This document shows, in pieces, positions 58,543 through 64,000 of a stretch of DNA of 64,000 nucleotides (its first letter is position 1; each line of letters begins with the position of its first letter). A program made the position numbers and the translations under genes. This stretch comes from Bradyrhizobium sp. Ec3.3 (GTDB taxonomy: Bacteria > Pseudomonadota > Alphaproteobacteria > Rhizobiales > Xanthobacteraceae). The notes beneath the pieces were generated by a model. It was not told the origin of the DNA. It saw nothing but the letters and a program-made list of their open reading frames with translations, and did no database searches. The DNA lies in NCBI RefSeq assembly GCF_000472925.1, contig NZ_AXAS01000040.1:29278-93277 (forward strand), written 5' to 3'.

Positions 58543-60757
58543 GCCTTCTCCAAACCAGCCAACCAGCGAGCGCGGCCGGCCCAAATCTTACGTCAGCCGC
58601 ATGGCGAGCTGGTTGCCGCGCCGACGTACCCGGCGGACACCCATCCTACTGCAGATGGAAGCCGTCGAATGCGGTGCGGCAGCGCTTGGCATCATTCTCG
58701 GTTATTACGGTGCGTGGATTCCGTTGGAGGAGCTTCGTGTCGCGTGCGGCGTATCGCGCGACGGCAGCAAGGCCAGCAACATCATCAGAGCGGCGCGCCG
58801 ATACGGGCTGACGGCGAAGGGCTACAGCGTCGAACCTCCGGCACTTGCCGAGATTCCAACGCCTTGCATCATTCACTGGAACTTCAACCATTTCGTGGTC
58901 CTGGAAGGAATTGATAGGAAGCACGCCTACATAAATGACCCCGCGAGCGGGCGTCGGCGGATCGATCTGGTCGAGCTTGACCTCGCCTTCACCGGCGTTG
59001 TCCTGGCGTTTGAACGGGGCGAAAAATTCGAGAAGGTTGGCAGCAAACCAAAGGGCATAAGCCTGCTCATGCGGGAACTGCGCCAATCAAAGGAGGCGGT
59101 GGTCCTGCTGGTCGTTGTCAGCGTGGCCGCGGTCCTGCCCAATATTGTTGCCGCAGGATTCTCAAAAATCTTTGTTGATGAAATTTTGATCCAGCACACG
59201 CGCAGCTGGCTTGCGCCGCTCCTGATCGGCATGGCGCTGACGGCTGCCTTGCGGGCCATTCTGACCATCACACGCCAATCGCTGCTATTGCGGCTGCAGA
59301 CCAAGCTCGCCGTCGTGATGACCAGCCGCTTTCTGTGGCGCCTCATGACGCTGCCGCTGGAATTCTTCACCCAACGCCACGCCGGCGACATTGCAAGCCG
59401 TATTGCAGCCAACGAACAGATCGCCCGGCTGCTTTCAAGCGGCATTGCCGCCAATGCACTCAGCCTGATGTCGGTGGTCTTGTTCGCCGCCGCCATGGCC
59501 GTCTACGACGTTGGCCTGACCGCGCTTTGCGTCGCAATCTCTTTGATAAATGTTCTTCTCCTGCGGCTCGTCGCTTCACGCCGCCAGGAACTGAGCTATC
59601 GGCTGGCGCTCGATCAGGGAAAGCTGCTCGGGGCGACCGTGAGCATGGTGCGGACTATCGAAACCATCAAAGCAAGTGGATTGGAAGACGACGCCTTCGG
59701 CCGGTGGGCCGGTCTTCAAGCCAAAACCCTCAACGCCGAACAGAGGATCGGCGCCTCCGCCATCATATTGGACATGGTCCCGACCCTGCTCTCGGGCCTC
59801 ATGGTCGCAGCGATTCTTGGTGTCGGAGGCTTGCGGGTCATTCAGGGCTCCCTGACACTGGGGAGCCTCGTGGCCTTCCAATCCCTAGCATTGAGTTTCT
59901 CCGAGCCTTTCGTCAACCTCGTGAACTATTTCGGCGGCCTGCAAACCATCAAGGGAGCGCTCGAACGGCTCGAGGATGTCTACCGATACCCGCTAGCGCC
60001 GCAACCGCCAACACAGGCGGGTGCCTTGCCGCCGAAGCTTACCGGCCGACTCGAACTTCACAACATCAGCTTCGGCTATTCGGTGCTCGAACCGCCGCTT
60101 CTGGCGGATCTTTCGCTGGTGATCCCTGCCGGTTCACGCGTGGCACTCGTTGGCGTGTCGGGCAGCGGAAAATCAACCCTCGGCAAACTGATCTGCGGAT
60201 TGTACAAACCCTGGTCCGGCGAGATTCGTTTTGATGGATGTAGGCTGACGGATGTCCCTGCGGACGTTTTTGCGAACTCCGTCGCCTATGTCGACCAGGA
60301 CGTCTTTCTGTTCGAGGGAACCGCGCGTGACAATTTGACGCTCTGGGATTCAACAACCGATGAGCGCCACCTCCTGACGGCGGCCAAGGACGCACTGATT
60401 CACCAAGACCTTGCGAGCAGACCAGGCAACTATGACTGCCACGTCAATGAAGGCGGCACGAACTTCAGCGGCGGTCAGCGTCAGCGCATCGAAATCGCCC
60501 GAGCTCTGGTTTGCAATCCTTCGATCCTTGTCTTGGACGAAGCGACGGCTGCACTTGATCCGATCACAGAAAAATCCATCGACGACAACTTGCGGCGCCG
60601 AGGCTGCAGCTGCATCATCATCGCCCACCGCCTGAGCACGATACGCGATTGCGACGAAATCATCGTGCTCGAACGCGGTCGCATCGTTGAGCGCGGCACG
60701 CATGAAGAGCTTCTTGCGCTTCAGGCCTCCTATGCCAATCTGGTGGCGCGCGAATGA
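58535..60757 (+). CDS. NHLP-type peptidase/permease/ATPase exporter
   Basis: A 740-residue exporter that cuts the leader from a ribosomally made peptide and pumps out the core. The N-terminal C39 peptidase has Cys46 (QMEAVECGAAALG), His119 (HWNFNHFVVLEG) and Asp135 (INDPASG), so it should be active against a double-glycine-type leader. About six membrane helices span residues 185-460. The ATPase has Walker A GVSGSGKSTLG, signature NFSGGQRQRIEIARAL and Walker B LVLDEATAALD. ATG 58535 is chosen over TTG 58532. The end overlaps the second ABC gene by 4 bases. The precursor peptide is not seen in the window. Confidence 0.9.
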   Translation: MDKPSPNQPTSERGRPKSYVSRMASWLPRRRTRRTPILLQMEAVECGAAALGIILGYYGAWIPLEELRVACGVSRDGSKASNIIRAARRYGLTAKGYSVEPPALAEIPTPCIIHWNFNHFVVLEGIDRKHAYINDPASGRRRIDLVELDLAFTGVVLAFERGEKFEKVGSKPKGISLLMRELRQSKEAVVLLVVVSVAAVLPNIVAAGFSKIFVDEILIQHTRSWLAPLLIGMALTAALRAILTITRQSLLLRLQTKLAVVMTSRFLWRLMTLPLEFFTQRHAGDIASRIAANEQIARLLSSGIAANALSLMSVVLFAAAMAVYDVGLTALCVAISLINVLLLRLVASRRQELSYRLALDQGKLLGATVSMVRTIETIKASGLEDDAFGRWAGLQAKTLNAEQRIGASAIILDMVPTLLSGLMVAAILGVGGLRVIQGSLTLGSLVAFQSLALSFSEPFVNLVNYFGGLQTIKGALERLEDVYRYPLAPQPPTQAGALPPKLTGRLELHNISFGYSVLEPPLLADLSLVIPAGSRVALVGVSGSGKSTLGKLICGLYKPWSGEIRFDGCRLTDVPADVFANSVAYVDQDVFLFEGTARDNLTLWDSTTDERHLLTAAKDALIHQDLASRPGNYDCHVNEGGTNFSGGQRQRIEIARALVCNPSILVLDEATAALDPITEKSIDDNLRRRGCSCIIIAHRLSTIRDCDEIIVLERGRIVERGTHEELLALQASYANLVARE

Positions 60758-63657
60758 CGGATCGATTTGTCAGCGAGAATTTCGTTGGGCATCAACGCGA
60801 GGTGCCGATCGGTCTGTTGCACCGGACTGCGCTCGACGCGCGTCGCCCGATGCTTCTCAGCGACCACGAACACGTTCTTCAAGTGGCAGCCGGTCACGTC
60901 GATTTGTTTGCAGTTCAGCCGACAGGCACGCGCCAGCATTTATTTCGTGTCGAAAACGACGAATGTATTCTGGACCTGCACAATGCCTGCGAAACCTCGG
61001 GCAGCCGACTGCAAATCATCGCCGTCGGCCCCCCTGGCACTGCGCTTTTGGAGGTGCCGCGCAGTGCAGCGTCCTTTGGTCCTGTGTCTGGCTGGATTAC
61101 CCAGTTGGCGACGTTCATGGTCCGCTCGGCGGCAAACGAAGCCATTTCCGAGCTGGTGAGCGGTGAGGCGATTGAACTGCACCCGGGCGAGCGCCGTCGC
61201 GGTCCGATGCGGGACCTCTTGTGGGCGCACCTCGAAACCGGGACAGCAAAGGTCATGAACCTCGGCTCGAGCTTCACTCCCGGGCAGCCACCCTTCCCTT
61301 TGACCGGTGGGATGTGGGTGGAAGCCGGCGAGCACGGCTGCAAATTGCGTCTCGACCCGAACCCGCCAGATGCCCTGGTTCTCTGGTCCGCGATTGATCG
61401 ATTCCAGGTGGCAGTTATTGCCCATCTCGAGCGCAGCCTGGCAGAGGGCGTCATTCGAGAGCGGGAACGCCTGGTCCGCCGCCGCGAACTCACTGTGTCG
61501 CAAACGCTCGACTCGTTTGAGCGGCTCTCTGATGTCGTGGTCAGAAAAGCCGATCGTGCGCAATCCGAATGGGACCCGGCAGACCCGCTGCTTTGCAGTT
61601 ACCGCGTTGTCGGAGAAGAACTGGGAATACCGGTTACGCTTTCGCAGCGCGCTCAACCCACAAGACAGGGCTTCAGCGAAATTCTGGAGATCGCTCGCAC
61701 AGCCCAATTGCGGATCCGCCGTGTGCTCCTGCGCGATGTCTGGTGGAAGACCGATGCTGGACCACTCCTCGGTTGGCACGGAGACGAACGCAGTCCAGTG
61801 GCTCTGGTCCGCAGTCGGGGGAACACCTACACGATGTTGGACCCAAAGGTTGGAAGACGCCGCTCGGTCGATCGCTCCGTTGCCGGCGAGCTCAAACCGG
61901 AGGCCATCACTTTCTATCCAGCGTTGCCGTCCCGCCCGCTCCAATATCGCGATCTGCTTACCTTTGCGATGCGAGGCGTTTCCGGCAGCATCACGCGCAT
62001 CGCGTTGGCTGTTATGGTAATCGGGCTACTGTCGCTGATGCCGCCACTGATCACCAATGTCCTGGTCAATTCGGTTATCCCGCGCACCGAGATCGATCAG
62101 CTCGTTGTTTGTGCGCTTGCGCTGACGGTCACCGCTGTGGCGATCGCCAGTCTGCAGATGATGCAAGGACGGGTCACGTTGAGGCTGGAAGGTCTGCTCG
62201 ACTATAAGCTGCAGGCCGCGCTGATCGACCGACTGCTCCGCCTACCCACCTCTCTGTTTCGCGAATATACAAGCGGCGATTTGGTCGATCGCGCCATGGG
62301 CATCGACGCCACTCGCCGGATCTTCACCGGACGTGTGCTGGGCGGCTTTACGGCCTCGTTCTTTTCTCTCTTCAGCATTGGGCTGATGCTCTACTATGAC
62401 CTCCGACTGGGCAGCATTGCACTGCTGCTCACGATGATCAGAGCGGCTGCAATTCTTGCCACGAGCGCCGTGCGACTCTACTACGAAACCAAGCAATTCA
62501 ACCTGCAAGGCAAGGCCAGCGGCTTTGTGCTGCAATTGATTGCGGGAGTCGGCAAGCTGCGCGTGGCAGGCGCAACGGCGCGCGCGTTAGCGCGATGGTC
62601 GCAACAATTTGCCGTACAGAGGCGCTATTTCATCGCCTCGCAGCAAGCGGCCAACGCGCTGAGCACCTTTGATACCGCCTTTCCGATGCTGGCGACATTG
62701 AGCATCTTTGCGCTTGCCTCCTACACAAACAGCCACGTCCTGCTCGATCTCGGCGCTTTTCTCGGCTTTCTGGCAGCGTTCGGACAGGCCACGGCCGCGA
62801 TCGGCAGTTGGGCCTCGAGCGTCAGCGAATCACTGGTGGCGATTCCTCACCTCAGCCGACTGAAGCCCGTGATTTCCACCCCTGCCGAGATCTCAGAGGA
62901 ACGGCGATCGCCCGGAGAGCTATCCGGAGAGATCGAACTTTCCGGCATCGTCTTCCGCTATATGCAAGGCGGGCCGAAGGTCCTGGATGACATCAGCCTA
63001 AACATTGCGACGGGTGACTACGTCGCGGTCGTCGGTCCCTCAGGTAGCGGGAAATCGTCGCTCTTTCGTTTGCTGCTCGGTTTTGAGCGGGCGGAAGCCG
63101 GCACGGTGTTTTACGACGGCAAGGCGCTCAACACGCTCGACATCAGCGCCGTGCGCCGGCAGCTTGGGGTGGTGCTGCAAGATACCAAGCTCGCAACCGG
63201 AAGCCTTTACGAAAACATTTGCGGCGGCGTTGATTTGCCGCTGGAGAAGGCGTGGGAGGCCGCCCGCCTGGCGGCGCTGGATGCCGACATCGCGCAGATG
63301 CCGATGGGAATGCATACGCTGGTTGCGGAAGGGGTGACTACGCTGTCGGGCGGTCAGCGGCAGCGACTATTGATCGCCCGGGCTCTTGCGCGCTCACCAC
63401 GGATTCTTCTGTTTGATGAGGCAACCAGTGCGCTCGACAACCAAACCCAAAGCATCATCGGCACCTCGCTGGAACGATTGAGCATCACGCGGATTGTGAT
63501 TGCGCATCGCCTCAGCACCGTGCGCAATGCAGATCGTATTGTCATGCTCTTGCGCGGCAAAGTCGTGCAAACTGGAAGCTACGCAGAGCTCATGAGCGTT
63601 CCGGGTCCGTTTGCGGATTTTGCCAAGCGGCAGTTGCTTGAACCCGGTCATCGCTAG
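60754..63657 (+). CDS. NHLP-type second ABC transporter subunit
   Basis: A 967-residue ABC protein, the usual partner of the peptidase-ABC protein in NHLP systems. A long N-terminal region without catalytic peptidase residues (about 1-400) begins with a barrel-like segment (HEHVLQVAAGHVDLFAVQPT) that could be a cyclic-nucleotide-like fold. Membrane helices lie at about 410-700. The ATPase has GPSGSGKSSLFRL, TTLSGGQRQRLLIARALA and ILLFDEATSALD. It is translated from a 4-base overlap with the preceding gene. The two ABC proteins probably act as a heterodimer. Confidence 0.88.
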   Translation: MTDRFVSENFVGHQREVPIGLLHRTALDARRPMLLSDHEHVLQVAAGHVDLFAVQPTGTRQHLFRVENDECILDLHNACETSGSRLQIIAVGPPGTALLEVPRSAASFGPVSGWITQLATFMVRSAANEAISELVSGEAIELHPGERRRGPMRDLLWAHLETGTAKVMNLGSSFTPGQPPFPLTGGMWVEAGEHGCKLRLDPNPPDALVLWSAIDRFQVAVIAHLERSLAEGVIRERERLVRRRELTVSQTLDSFERLSDVVVRKADRAQSEWDPADPLLCSYRVVGEELGIPVTLSQRAQPTRQGFSEILEIARTAQLRIRRVLLRDVWWKTDAGPLLGWHGDERSPVALVRSRGNTYTMLDPKVGRRRSVDRSVAGELKPEAITFYPALPSRPLQYRDLLTFAMRGVSGSITRIALAVMVIGLLSLMPPLITNVLVNSVIPRTEIDQLVVCALALTVTAVAIASLQMMQGRVTLRLEGLLDYKLQAALIDRLLRLPTSLFREYTSGDLVDRAMGIDATRRIFTGRVLGGFTASFFSLFSIGLMLYYDLRLGSIALLLTMIRAAAILATSAVRLYYETKQFNLQGKASGFVLQLIAGVGKLRVAGATARALARWSQQFAVQRRYFIASQQAANALSTFDTAFPMLATLSIFALASYTNSHVLLDLGAFLGFLAAFGQATAAIGSWASSVSESLVAIPHLSRLKPVISTPAEISEERRSPGELSGEIELSGIVFRYMQGGPKVLDDISLNIATGDYVAVVGPSGSGKSSLFRLLLGFERAEAGTVFYDGKALNTLDISAVRRQLGVVLQDTKLATGSLYENICGGVDLPLEKAWEAARLAALDADIAQMPMGMHTLVAEGVTTLSGGQRQRLLIARALARSPRILLFDEATSALDNQTQSIIGTSLERLSITRIVIAHRLSTVRNADRIVMLLRGKVVQTGSYAELMSVPGPFADFAKRQLLEPGHR

Positions 63658-64000
63658 TCTATCGGCGGGGCGGGCGATGATCCTGAGGCATCATGTGCAG
63701 CATCACAGTCCTACGACTGGGATTGTAGCGAACGAAAGCGCGTTTTTGCGAGAGCACTCAATTGCAAAGTAGTTTCCAGAGTTCTGACGCCAAGATCAAT
63801 TGTGTGGCGCTCTCTGGGCATCGACACCGTGTCGAGACCTCTTGCCGTAGTTCATTGCGCGAGGGTTCTTGTGTCCATGAGAATTCTCGATTGAAATGAG
63901 TACCCGCACACCCCTCGGGAGCAGCCCGTGGAGTGTGCGGGCATTGCCGACTTAGCTGATGGATCCAGCCTGGACCCCGGTGTTCGACTGAGGGCCGGCC
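63658..64000. other. Region after the NHLP exporter, no clear gene
   Basis: 343 bases to the window edge. A stem of 9 perfect pairs, cccgcacac (63903-63911) with gtgtgcggg (63933-63941), with a partly paired interior could end the export operon. A 31-codon frame at 63677-63772 lacks a leader-peptide pattern and is not called. No nitrile-hydratase-like or double-glycine precursor was found here. Confidence 0.4.

Noticed and set aside
63677..63772. 31-codon frame after the NHLP exporter as a possible cargo peptide
   Set aside because: No double-glycine or nitrile-hydratase-like leader, weak ribosome site, and too short for the family.

Overview
The window looks like chromosome of a Bradyrhizobium-type alphaproteobacterium. 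The base composition is GC-rich, two intergenic palindromic repeats are of types I know from Bradyrhizobium genomes (2399-2484 and 13334-13437), and many gene types are typical of the genus, such as FixG/CcoG, TAXI proteins and several small exported proteins. This assignment rests on recognition and was not tested by a search. No rRNA, tRNA, CRISPR array or complete insertion sequence was seen.

Left part (1-29 kb): a quinoprotein, C1 and lanthanide-linked region. It opens with an ABC importer (first gene cut by the window edge), a periplasmic pentapeptide-repeat protein and small exported proteins, then an RND efflux pair. Next come pqqA, the 26-residue precursor of PQQ (8509-8589, minus), and a lanmodulin-type four-EF-hand protein (9630-10022, minus). 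Three PQQ-dependent alcohol dehydrogenases follow. The first (10341-12005) has a small cytochrome c and a XoxJ-like protein. The second is XoxF (16062-17864), with cytochrome XoxG, glutathione-dependent formaldehyde dehydrogenase and Gfa. The third (23766-25493, minus) is preceded by a Rieske protein. All three carry the Asp-X-Asp pair expected for lanthanide-dependent enzymes. An AraC-type regulator lies between the first two, and a Tat-exported two-subunit molybdenum hydroxylase lies before the third. Together they suggest periplasmic oxidation of alcohols and aldehydes, with formaldehyde going to the glutathione route. A ccoG-truncated haemoglobin pair ends the region.

Middle part (28.7-47.3 kb): ordinary catabolic and transport genes. 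These are 3-hydroxybutyryl-CoA dehydrogenase; a periplasmic set (DsrE-like, TAXI and VasI-like proteins); a polar amino-acid ABC transporter; a class V aminotransferase divergent from an IclR regulator; a TetR-controlled molybdenum hydroxylase with fused iron-sulfur and molybdenum subunits; an FAD-linked oxidase; a HisC paralogue; a His-rich CobW-type GTPase; and a Tat-exported cyclase-family protein.

Right part (47.5-64 kb): a caspase-like periplasmic protein, a GGDEF/EAL protein and an aromatic acyl-CoA monooxygenase/old-yellow-enzyme fusion with an acyl-CoA dehydrogenase. After these come a broken methyltransferase gene, a stand-alone cyclic-nucleotide-binding-fold protein and an IS21 remnant. 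The window ends with a three-gene NHLP-type (nitrile-hydratase-leader peptide) export system: HlyD adaptor, C39-peptidase ABC transporter and a second ABC transporter. Its cargo peptide is not visible in the window.
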